DNA from: Chamaesiphon sp. 336R_metabinner_41
GTDB taxonomy: Bacteria; Cyanobacteriota; Cyanobacteriia; Cyanobacteriales; Chamaesiphonaceae
Assembly (NCBI GenBank): GCA_025359915.1
Contig: JANYDE010000005.1
Location: forward strand, 1 to 32,062
Length of the DNA: 32,062 nt
Direction of reading: 5' to 3'
Shown here: positions 25,065 to 31,955 of the stretch, piece after piece
Position numbering within the stretch: position 1 is the first letter of the stretch
Layout of the letters: every line of letters starts with the position of its first letter
Translations under genes and position numbers: made by a program
The notes under the pieces: model-generated
Databases searched by the model: none
What the model was told of the DNA's origin: nothing
What the model saw: the letters and a program-made list of their open reading frames with translations, nothing else

Positions 25065-25745
25065 TTATTCAGTGTTTTTCACGAGTCTACCGTCCTCCAT
25101 ATTAATGATTCGATCGGCAATATCCAAAATTCGGTTATCATGTGTCACCATCAGAATTGTACAGTTTTGTTCTTTTGCCATCCCTTGCATCAAATTCACA
25201 ATTTCGCGTCCAGTTTGACTATCCAAAGCGGCTGTCGGCTCATCAGCTAATATCAATTGAGGATTACTAACTAGTGCTCTGGCGATCGCCACCCGTTGCT
25301 TTTGTCCACCGGAAAGACTAGCTGGATAAGCATTGATTTTTCCGCCCAAACCAACTGCATTTAATATATCCGCTGACCTAGCTTTCGCCGCTCTTTTACT
25401 GACTTTTTCATGCAATTCAACAGACATTTGAACATTCTGCTGTGCTGTCATAAATGGTAAGAGATTATGCGCCTGAAAAATGTAGCCAATGTGTCTACGA
25501 GTCTGAACTAGCTGTAACTCTTGGGCACCTTGCAATTCTTGTCCGACACATTTCAGCCGTCCTTCTTGCACCGATCTCAAGCCGCCAATTAGTGATAGCA
25601 AAGTAGTCTTTCCAGAACCAGAGTGTCCAGTCAGGATGACTATTTCACCGTGATCGACAGTTAAATTAATATTATGTAGAACTTGTTTTTTCAAGCTCTT
25701 CTTACCGAAAAAATGATTTAATCCTCTGACTTTTAGTAATGCCAT
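25065..25745 (-). CDS. devA: DevA-like ABC transporter ATP-binding protein
   Basis: About 226 residues. Walker A GHSGSGKTT, ABC signature LSGGQKQRVAIARAL, Walker B LILADEPTAALD and the switch His in VTHDNR are all present, so the ATPase should be active. It is the LolD/MacB-like class that powers FtsX-type permeases. I chose the ATG at 25745: AGGAG lies nine bases upstream, whereas it directly abuts the other in-frame ATG at 25754. The stop of devC lies 12 bases before, indicating cotranscription. In Anabaena, DevBCA with an outer-membrane TolC-like protein exports heterocyst glycolipids; here it likely serves the PKS-derived lipid. No TolC-like gene is in the window. Confidence 0.93.
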   Translation of the reverse strand: MALLKVRGLNHFFGKKSLKKQVLHNINLTVDHGEIVILTGHSGSGKTTLLSLIGGLRSVQEGRLKCVGQELQGAQELQLVQTRRHIGYIFQAHNLLPFMTAQQNVQMSVELHEKVSKRAAKARSADILNAVGLGGKINAYPASLSGGQKQRVAIARALVSNPQLILADEPTAALDSQTGREIVNLMQGMAKEQNCTILMVTHDNRILDIADRIINMEDGRLVKNTE

Positions 25746-25757
25746 AAATATCATCTC

Positions 25758-26927
25758 CTAGAATATATCTGCTGGATCTGCATCTTGAAGCTTGCGAACT
25801 GCTGTCGCTCCAGAAATCAGACACATTGCCAAAGTAGAAACAAAGACAACCACCGCTCGCTCTGTTGTCATGCCGATCGGTAGTAACGTCGCTTGCCTAG
25901 TAATTTCATATTGAACGATCGTAATCAAAAAGCCAGGAAAATATCCCAACACTGCAATCAAGAATGCTTGTTGAAAAACTATCTTTAACAGATATCGATG
26001 GCGATATCCCAACGCTTTTAATGTGGCGTATTCAGGAAGATGCTCGGAAACATTGGTGTAGAGAATCTGATAAACAACAACTATGCCCACCACGATCCCT
26101 AAGAACACACCCAAACTAAAAATAAACCCAATTGCGGTGCTACTTTGCCAATAATCTTTGTCAAAGTTAATATAATCAGCCTTGCTCAAAACTCGCACAT
26201 CTGAAGGTAGATGAGATTGAAGTTTTGCCATAAAAGCCTTGACATCACAACCAGGCTTTAACTTAATTAACCCAACATTAATAAAGCCCTTATTCCGAGT
26301 ATTCACAATCCTCAGAAAATTCAAGTGACTAGTCAGAATATTGCCATCAGAACCAAACGAAGTCCCTAAACTAAATAGTCCAACTACATGAGCCTTAGTA
26401 TTCGATCCTTCCGATCCAATCTCAGTAATTACCTCCTGATTCTTCTGAAAATCACTGACAATCGGCCCAAATTCTTCTCGTGATTCTCGATCGAACAAAA
26501 TCCGCCCCGACAGATTCAGATCTGGTATCTTGTCGTTAATTTCTGGAGAGATAAAAGCTGGATACCGCGTATCAAAACCAATCACCAAGATGTTTCGCCA
26601 ATAATTAAGGCTCTCGGGATTTTTCCACTGAGCAAAACCCAAATAAATCGGCGTAACAAAATCAACTTCTGGAAAAGCCATTGCTTGCCCCAATCGCCGT
26701 TCGGTAAAGGCATCCATCGCAATCAAAGAAGTCGATCGCGGACTAATTAGCACGCAATCGCCATTCAGTGACTCATGAAATCTCACAGCACTATCAAATA
26801 AAGCATCGCGAATCCCAAATTGCATAAATACAATCACAACAGCAAAAATTACCCCTGACAAGGCGATCGCAAGTCGAAGTTTTTGATGTTTAAGTTGTAA
26901 CCAAGCTACGGGGAGTCTTTGAAACAT
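25758..26927 (-). CDS. devC: DevC-like ABC transporter permease (FtsX/MacB family)
   Basis: A 389-residue inner-membrane protein with the topology typical for the family: one membrane helix near 20-42 (AIALSGVIFAVVIVFMQFGI), a large periplasmic domain (about 45-265), then three helices (near 268-292, 315-340 and 350-372). The motif EYATLKALGY in the cytoplasmic coupling region is typical of DevC. It partners with the ATPase downstream and the fusion protein upstream. Order B-C-A on one strand matches devBCA. No internal defects are seen. The substrate is inferred from the neighbouring lipid genes. Confidence 0.93.
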   Translation of the reverse strand: MFQRLPVAWLQLKHQKLRLAIALSGVIFAVVIVFMQFGIRDALFDSAVRFHESLNGDCVLISPRSTSLIAMDAFTERRLGQAMAFPEVDFVTPIYLGFAQWKNPESLNYWRNILVIGFDTRYPAFISPEINDKIPDLNLSGRILFDRESREEFGPIVSDFQKNQEVITEIGSEGSNTKAHVVGLFSLGTSFGSDGNILTSHLNFLRIVNTRNKGFINVGLIKLKPGCDVKAFMAKLQSHLPSDVRVLSKADYINFDKDYWQSSTAIGFIFSLGVFLGIVVGIVVVYQILYTNVSEHLPEYATLKALGYRHRYLLKIVFQQAFLIAVLGYFPGFLITIVQYEITRQATLLPIGMTTERAVVVFVSTLAMCLISGATAVRKLQDADPADIF

Positions 26928-26963
26928 TTTTACATTATTGGATAGAAGAAGAGATGGGAGATA

Positions 26964-27019
26964 ATTACTTATTACTTATTACTTATTACTTATTACTTAT
27001 TACTTATTACTTATTACCT
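26964..27019. repeat. Heptamer tandem repeat (ATTACTT)n overlapping the devB-like stop
   Basis: Seven perfect copies of ATTACTT (26964-27012) and one variant (ATTACCT). The stop codon of the fusion-protein gene (27007-27009) lies inside the array, so loss or gain of units would change the 3' end and the devB-devC spacing but not the protein beyond its last codons. Confidence 0.85.
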
Positions 27020-28953
27020 GTATCAATCGCCACATTCACCTGTAAATTGGTGAGGTTACTAACTTTTTTACTATCTGCTGGATTCAGGCGAATTTTGACC
27101 TGCACTACACGCACATCGGCTTCCTTGACTGGATCTGTCCCCAAGGTATTGGGAGTGCCAATTTTGATGCCGACTCGATCGACTACACCCGTCAACGTCC
27201 CGATCGATTTATCCGCCCGAATTACTACCTTTTGCCCCTGCTGGACACGGGCAATATCGGTTTCATAGATATCCGCACTGACATACATTTGCGATGTATT
27301 CCCCAGTTCAGCGATCCCCTTTTGCTGATGGATTAGCTCCCCTGGCCAAGTATTAATTTTTAGCACCCGCCCATTTATCGGCGAATGTACATAAGCCTGA
27401 GCCAGATCAGCCTGGGCTTTCTTCACCGCAGCACGGGTAGAAATCAACTCCTGAGTTGCCAATTGGACATCCACCGGACGAACTTCCGAAATCGCATCTC
27501 TGACCCCCGCAGTCGCCGCGATATCGTTATTAAGCGTATTAATAATTCGCTGCAAATTGGACTTTGCTTCTCGAATCTGTTGCTGTCTGGTATTGACAAT
27601 TCGCTCAAAAGATGATTTAGCTTGAGCTAGTCGTTCCTGGGAAGTTGCTTTCGTCAGACAGACATTATCTCGCTGTGACTTGGAAATTACCCCACCATCT
27701 TCTAAAGTTTCATAGCGTTCGCATTCTTTACTCGCATTAGTCAGCTCGGCTTTAGTCTGAAGGATTAGGGCTTCTTGAGTACTCCGTTCCCCTTCTAATT
27801 GCGCCTGGAGATTGGCAATTGTCGCTTGTTGAGTATTAATCTGTCCTTGCAATTCCGCCTTAGAACTGCGATATTTTGCCTCCTGCGCTCTAATATCTCC
27901 AGTCTTAGAACCCGCTTTGACTTGTGCTAACTTCGCCTCCGCAATTTTGACACCCTGCTGGGTTTGCGCCAAAATTGCTTGGAGCCGATCCCGATTATCC
28001 AGTACCGCCACCGTTTGCCCCTTATGAATCAAATCTCCTTGGCGGACTAATAACTTGTCAATCCGATTCCCCTCTAGAAACGCTGGTGCGGAAAGTAAAA
28101 TCGATTCCCCCTGGGGTTCGATAAAACCCAATGCTGAAATCAATGGGGACTTTTTAGCGGCTATGACTGGACTTACCGCAGTAGCTGAACGAGGTGCAAC
28201 GGAATTAGCTAATGTGTACAGAACTAATCCCACTCCACCTAGAGTCAACACCCCCAGCCCAAACAGCAGTCGCCAGTTAAATAAACCACCTTGCCGTTGC
28301 TTAGGTTGTAGCTCTGAAGTCAGCAGTATTGATGTCGAGTTATATCCCGATAGCGCGGCAGAAAAGTCACTGTGCTGAATTGATGAATCCGTATATCTCG
28401 ACAAACCAGGCGTAACAAAGATCTCCTGAGGATCGATAGCCCGTTCTAATAATGGAGTGTGGAACTCTGATAAATCGGCAGATATGACCACATCGTTGCT
28501 CTGAGCTATTAACAATCGATCCCACGCACGAGCAACGATCTGCGGGTTTGCGCCTGTCAAACACACAATAAAATCAATCGGAATATTCCGAGACTGATTA
28601 AACCCAAACCTTTCACACAGCATCTTTAGAAAAGAGGTGGTGCGTTTGAGCGCGTCCTTCTCTTTCCAAAAGTACAGCATTCGATCGATATCAGCTTGAC
28701 GGTGCTTAATTGCGGCCTGACGATCGATCGAGCCTGATGGCTCCTCCAACTTGACATCGCCGATACTATAGCATTCAGTAACTTCTCGATCAAAAGACCC
28801 ACCAATCGCCGAACCTGGAGTAATAAACTCGGCATGACATGCTTGTTTAATCAGCAAAGCAGTCGATGGATTTTCCTCTAGAACTAGGATTTTCCCACTT
28901 TTAATTCCGGCTAACCCGTCACTATTTAAATTGCTGTTGGTGTTTAAGAGCAT
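27007..28953 (-). CDS. HlyD/DevB-like membrane fusion protein with a long N-terminal cytoplasmic extension
   Basis: 648 residues. One membrane helix (about 228-249, LLFGLGVLTLGGVGLVLYTL) is followed by a typical periplasmic adaptor: first lipoyl half (GFIEPQG...LVRQGDLIHKGQTVAVLDNR), a long coiled coil (about 325-500, Gln/Ala/Lys-rich), second lipoyl half (AYVHSPINGRVLKI, PGELI) and beta-barrel (YVSADIYETDIARVQQGQKV), which is DevB-like. The unusual part is residues 1-227, before the membrane helix, where DevB proteins normally have only 10-30. It starts with SGKILVLEENPSTALLIKQ, which resembles a receiver domain's first strand, but I cannot recognise the rest. It is predicted to be cytoplasmic. 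It is the first gene of the minus-strand run, divergent from padR. An internal start near the helix is conceivable, but the extension is open, uninterrupted and of normal composition. Confidence 0.88.
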   Translation of the reverse strand: MLLNTNSNLNSDGLAGIKSGKILVLEENPSTALLIKQACHAEFITPGSAIGGSFDREVTECYSIGDVKLEEPSGSIDRQAAIKHRQADIDRMLYFWKEKDALKRTTSFLKMLCERFGFNQSRNIPIDFIVCLTGANPQIVARAWDRLLIAQSNDVVISADLSEFHTPLLERAIDPQEIFVTPGLSRYTDSSIQHSDFSAALSGYNSTSILLTSELQPKQRQGGLFNWRLLFGLGVLTLGGVGLVLYTLANSVAPRSATAVSPVIAAKKSPLISALGFIEPQGESILLSAPAFLEGNRIDKLLVRQGDLIHKGQTVAVLDNRDRLQAILAQTQQGVKIAEAKLAQVKAGSKTGDIRAQEAKYRSSKAELQGQINTQQATIANLQAQLEGERSTQEALILQTKAELTNASKECERYETLEDGGVISKSQRDNVCLTKATSQERLAQAKSSFERIVNTRQQQIREAKSNLQRIINTLNNDIAATAGVRDAISEVRPVDVQLATQELISTRAAVKKAQADLAQAYVHSPINGRVLKINTWPGELIHQQKGIAELGNTSQMYVSADIYETDIARVQQGQKVVIRADKSIGTLTGVVDRVGIKIGTPNTLGTDPVKEADVRVVQVKIRLNPADSKKVSNLTNLQVNVAIDTGNK

Positions 28954-29040
28954 GTTGCTTCAAATTTCGCGTTCAATGTCACCTTTCGAGATCGATCGTT
29001 GAGGACTTATCTTTTGTTACATTAGTTAGTAGATTTACTT

Positions 29041-29064
29041 AACTTGTCGTATATACAACAAGTT
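29041..29064. promoter_or_regulatory. 24-bp palindromic operator between devB-like gene and padR
   Basis: AACTTGT at 29041-29047 and ACAAGTT at 29058-29064 flank a GTATATAC core; the whole 24 bp is self-complementary except for one position pair. A half-site AACTTGTTG repeats at 29072-29080. Placement between divergent genes, next to a PadR gene, makes it the likely PadR binding site controlling both directions. Confidence 0.6.
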
Positions 29065-29074
29065 AATATAAAAC

Positions 29075-29103
29075 TTGTTGATTAGCAATGCATGTCATAT
29101 ACT
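29075..29103 (+). promoter_or_regulatory. Candidate padR promoter
   Basis: TTGTTG (29075-29080) and TATACT (29098-29103) are separated by 17 bases, a good sigma-70-type pair. The -35 hexamer overlaps the AACTTGTTG half-site, so bound PadR would block it (autorepression, inferred). Confidence 0.5.
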
Positions 29104-29146
29104 ATACTCAACACACTGAGATTGTCAATTGTAGAACCTAAGCTGA

Positions 29147-29677
29147 ATGTCGCTTTCCCATACTATTCTCACGTTTCTAGCTGAAGCCCCACATACTGGC
29201 TACGACCTGAGCAAAGACTTTGAAGATGCAGTTGGTTTTTTTTGGAAGGCTAGCTCTCAGCAAATTTACCGAGAGCTAGGCAAAATGGAAAGCCAAGGTT
29301 GGGCTATTTCTGAAGCGGTTCCCCAACAGGGAAAACCAGACAAAAAGCTCTATCACATTACTGATATCGGTCGCCAAGAATTGGAGAAGTGGTTTGAGCT
29401 ATCTTGCAACCCAACCGCAATTCGTGAAGATCTACTCGTCAAGGTGCTGGCAGGGGTACATATTCCCCGACCGACGCTGATTCGACAGATCAAAGAACAA
29501 CGCGCTTTTCATCAAGAGCAACTTGATTGTTTTTTAGAAGTAGAAGAACTTTTTCTCAGAGCTATATATCCCGAAGATCGGCTCAAATTTCGCTACCTCA
29601 CCATGCGGCGCGGTATTCGCTATGAAACTGAATGGGTCGAATGGTGTACCGAAGTTTTAGCCGAAATCGATGTCTAG
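29147..29677 (+). CDS. PadR-family transcriptional regulator
   Basis: A 176-residue PadR protein. The N-terminal winged helix is clear: MSLSHTILTFLAEAPHTGYDLSKDF, then GFFWKASSQQIYRELGKMESQGW and the wing YHITDIGRQELEKWF. The C-terminal half (about 95-176) is the helical dimerisation domain (PadR C-terminal/Vir-type), so this is the longer subfamily whose members respond to small ligands. It usually represses genes for efflux or detoxification. It is divergent from the fusion-protein gene, with a palindromic operator between, which implies control of the exporter and perhaps the whole lipid cluster. The ATG at 29147 matches the family start (MSLSHAIL). The downstream V4R gene overlaps or nearly abuts. 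Confidence 0.93.
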   Translation: MSLSHTILTFLAEAPHTGYDLSKDFEDAVGFFWKASSQQIYRELGKMESQGWAISEAVPQQGKPDKKLYHITDIGRQELEKWFELSCNPTAIREDLLVKVLAGVHIPRPTLIRQIKEQRAFHQEQLDCFLEVEELFLRAIYPEDRLKFRYLTMRRGIRYETEWVEWCTEVLAEIDV

Positions 29678-29726
29678 ATCCCCGATAGAAACCCCCATTA
29701 AAATCATCATCGATCTAAATAAAACT

Positions 29727-30395
29727 ATGAACATAACTAATAAACTTGCTCTCGATCCCGTAACTCAAGTCCCACAGATCGATGCTTATATGCGTTATGC
29801 ACTAATTGCTGCCGAGGAAATGGTTGGGAAGCAAGCATTGGAAATTATGCTACACAAAAACGGGATGCAGCGATTTATCAGTAATTATCCACCGGATAAA
29901 ATTAAACTCAGCACCGATTTTACACACAAAGATTATGCCAATCTCTGTACCGCTTTGATCGAATTTTATGGAGAGGCTGGCAAAGATGAATCGATTCGGT
30001 TCGGACGAATTGCAACTAAGCCTGCACTAGCCAAACAGGGTGTTTTTTTTAATGTTGCATCACGAACTGCAATTAAATTTTTACCATTGTCATTACAGAT
30101 TAAAACTGTATTGGAAAGTATCAAAAATGACTTAGAAAAACTCTACAAAGAAATCGACCATGATGTCAGTGTGAGTATTGAAGATCGTGGCGACAAATGG
30201 GCGTATATCGATCGATCTTGTGCTTTATGTGCCGGAAAAGAAACTGATGTGCCCATCTGCTGGGGGTGGGTTGGCACACTCTCAGAATCTTTAAACTGGC
30301 TGACGGGAAAAGAGTTTGAAATCGATCAGGTGGAATGTCGGGCGATGGGAGAAAAAGCCTGTGTCTGGGAAATCTGTAAAACCGCCAAAAAATAA
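29727..30395 (+). CDS. V4R (4-vinyl reductase-like) domain protein
   Basis: About 222 residues. The C-terminal half has the V4R pattern: DRSCALCAGKETDVPICWGWVGTL with three cysteines that could bind metal, and the end motif EVECRAMGEKACVWEI-like (here QVECRAMGEKACVWEI). The N-terminal part (IDAYMRYALIAAEEMVGKQALEIML) is typical of cyanobacterial stand-alone V4R proteins. V4R domains bind small hydrophobic molecules (as in BchJ and DmpR-type sensors), so it may sense or carry a lipid or aromatic ligand. It follows padR on the same strand. An upstream ATG (29670) overlaps the padR stop and would add 19 residues and couple translation; I preferred ATG 29727 from family N-termini. Neither start has a good Shine-Dalgarno. 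Confidence 0.82.
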   Translation: MNITNKLALDPVTQVPQIDAYMRYALIAAEEMVGKQALEIMLHKNGMQRFISNYPPDKIKLSTDFTHKDYANLCTALIEFYGEAGKDESIRFGRIATKPALAKQGVFFNVASRTAIKFLPLSLQIKTVLESIKNDLEKLYKEIDHDVSVSIEDRGDKWAYIDRSCALCAGKETDVPICWGWVGTLSESLNWLTGKEFEIDQVECRAMGEKACVWEICKTAKK

Positions 30396-30420
30396 TCTTA
30401 CGCCAATTTCGCCACTAGTC

Positions 30421-30510
30421 GATCGAGTCCCCAATTCCCAACCCTTATCGAATCTACAATCCATAAACCCGAATCGTCAAATATATCTAGAGATGATAGG
30501 CGGGTTCGAT
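30421..30510. repeat. 90-bp direct repeat, copy A
   Basis: Matches 30931-31020 over 90 bases with about 12 mismatches counted by eye and no gap. It contains ACCCTTATCGAATCTACAAT in both copies and ends with GGCGGGTTCGAT. It lies between the V4R gene and the broken toxin-antitoxin module. Copy A lacks the right arm of the inverted-repeat element seen after copy B. Confidence 0.75.
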
Positions 30511-30541
30511 TATCTACACTAGATTTTGCGATCGAGACAAA

Positions 30542-30846
30542 CTAGCCAAGAGTAATAACATCAGGATAAGCAATTATCTTCTCATCTGCCGTTAATAAAG
30601 GAATTCCTGAAATTATCGAAGTTGCCACAATAATTTGGTCGGCGGGATCTTTATGAAAACCTGATAATTGGGTCGATTTAATAATGATTGGGATGGTTAG
30701 ATCGATCGACATCAAATTTGGGTGAGACAAGGCTATTTCTAACCAATCTTCAATCGGAAATTTCAACTCTAACTTTCCGTACTCTACCAATTTAGAACGA
30801 TCGAGCCATCTGCCATCACGATCGATCGAATTTTATAAGCATTCAT
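30542..30846 (-). pseudogene. VapBC-type toxin-antitoxin remnant (internal deletion)
   Basis: Reading the minus strand, ATG at 30846 opens about 19 codons that match a VapB-like antitoxin start (MNAYKIRSIVMADGSIVLN). The frame then meets TGG TAG (stop 30784-30786). From 30790 another frame encodes the C-terminal two thirds of a PIN-domain toxin (LVEYGKLELKFPIEDWLE, later DPADQIIVATSI and LLTADEKI), ending at 30542. The rest of the antitoxin and about the first 50 residues of the toxin, with the first acidic metal ligands, are missing. A single deletion joining the antitoxin start to the middle of vapC explains it. The toxin part is probably not active. A TTG start at 30790 could in principle make an 82-residue fragment. 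Confidence 0.75.
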
Positions 30847-30890
30847 AGATATCCAGTTGGTTGAACCTGCAACTATACAATCATTTTAGC

Positions 30891-30925
30891 CGTTGGCGTA
30901 GCCTCTCCGCTAGGAGAATCGATCG
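30891..30925. repeat. Dispersed hairpin repeat, GCGTAGC family
   Basis: GTTGGCGTAGCC, then TCTCC (30904-30908) pairing with GGAGA (30913-30917). It is the same hairpin as the in-gene copy at 1301-1328. Confidence 0.6.
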
Positions 30926-30930
30926 TCCAT

Positions 30931-31020
30931 CATCGAGTCCCCAAATCCTCACCCTTATCGAATCTACAATCCACAAACCCAAATTGTTGAACATATCTAG
31001 AGAGGATGGGCGGGTTCGAT
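30931..31020. repeat. 90-bp direct repeat, copy B
   Basis: Partner of 30421-30510, 510 bases apart and in the same orientation. The two copies bracket the toxin-antitoxin remnant. Its last bases merge into the inverted-repeat element at 31009. Confidence 0.75.
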
Positions 31021-31075
31021 CGACATCAACCTGTACAATTCAATATCTCTAGCATAAACCCGCCTCTACAGATCC
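31009..31075. repeat. MITE-like inverted-repeat element, copy 3
   Basis: GGCGGGTT (31009-31016) and AACCCGCC (31057-31064) are perfect arms, followed by CTACAGATCC as in the copy at 17542-17609. Between the end of this element and 31209 I see no convincing gene. Confidence 0.6.
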
Positions 31076-31209
31076 TAAAATAAGATAGAAGCCGAACACT
31101 ATAAAATATCGATCGCCGCTATTTTTGCACGCTCAAGAGCGATCGTGCTATCTAACTCTTGAGCTGTTAGTTTTTCGATGTCAAATCAACCTTATAGAAA
31201 GAACCCTAG

Positions 31210-31746
31210 CTATTGAGGTGGTGGAGATTCGCGGGAAATATTCTGTGGACCTGACAATAAGCAAAACCAATCTTTGAAACTATTTTGAAAACAGATCCCT
31301 TGTTGATTTGGGAAATTAGTTGACAGACAATTTCGCTTTTCCTGAACGGCTGCTGTAGTACGACCGCAGAAATAGCTGTTATAACTACCACGAATATCGT
31401 ATACGGGTCGCTCCATATCGAGAGCGAGACTACGTGAGTTGGCTGCCCGAGATACATCTCCAATTGTTGCCCGCCGAGGCTTGGAGGCGACTTGTATTTT
31501 AAGATCGGTGACAAAACTAATCTTGTAACTATTTTCACTAAAAGCTTCACCATCTTCTACATGACAAGTAAAGTACTTCTCTGCTTGCCTAGCAGTAATT
31601 GCGCCTGTTTGTGGTTCCGATCTCGATGGACAAGATTGAGGTACTCGCGATGTTCCATACCCCAGATCTTGAGCAGCAAGATTGGTAGTTGTAGATAGCG
31701 CAAATGCAGTCAATCCAGCGACTCTAAAGATTAATTTTAAGTTCAT
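31210..31746 (-). CDS. Exported six-cysteine protein of unknown function
   Basis: 178 residues from ATG 31746. A signal peptide is clear (MNLKLIFRVAGLTAFALSTTTNLAAQD, likely cleavage after LAA). The mature protein has six cysteines (one each in QSC, FTC, YFC, RNC, GIC, WFC), an even number that fits three disulfides in an extracytoplasmic protein, and a Pro-rich end. I do not recognise a family. An earlier in-frame ATG at 31794 would put 16 hydrophilic residues before the signal peptide and is less likely. It is flanked by the repeat-rich patch on one side and by the divergent radical SAM gene on the other; no operon partner is visible. Confidence 0.7.
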   Translation of the reverse strand: MNLKLIFRVAGLTAFALSTTTNLAAQDLGYGTSRVPQSCPSRSEPQTGAITARQAEKYFTCHVEDGEAFSENSYKISFVTDLKIQVASKPRRATIGDVSRAANSRSLALDMERPVYDIRGSYNSYFCGRTTAAVQEKRNCLSTNFPNQQGICFQNSFKDWFCLLSGPQNISRESPPPQ

Positions 31747-31955
31747 GAAAGGTATATTTTTTTGTTGGTCAGAAGTGCAGACATGGCACAGCATACATAT
31801 AGCCGGACAAAATGAAATATGTAGCTTTGGATATTCTATTCTAAAAAGAAAGGAATTTACCTCAGTACATTCGCTTGAACTCCTCCCAATTCACCCTACA
31901 CAGATCCGCGCTACCATAGATAATCGCCCAAACAATCCGAACCAGAGGCAAAATC

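Noticed and set aside
26964-27019. Regular repeat array that might suggest CRISPR
   Set aside because: The unit is 7 bases with no spacers, so it is a heptamer tandem repeat.
17666-28953. Heterocyst glycolipid (hgl/dev) island
   Set aside because: DevBCA plus PKS recalls it, but HglE/HglC/HglD/HglA-type partners are missing, and oxoamine synthase and FAD enzymes are not part of that pathway.
30542-30790. Functional VapC toxin
   Set aside because: The first third of the PIN domain, with its first acidic residues, is missing, and the antitoxin frame is broken.
31099-31185. Short open stretch on the minus strand (about LTAQELDSTIALERAK)
   Set aside because: It looks faintly protein-like but has no start codon and about 28 codons; at most a gene remnant.
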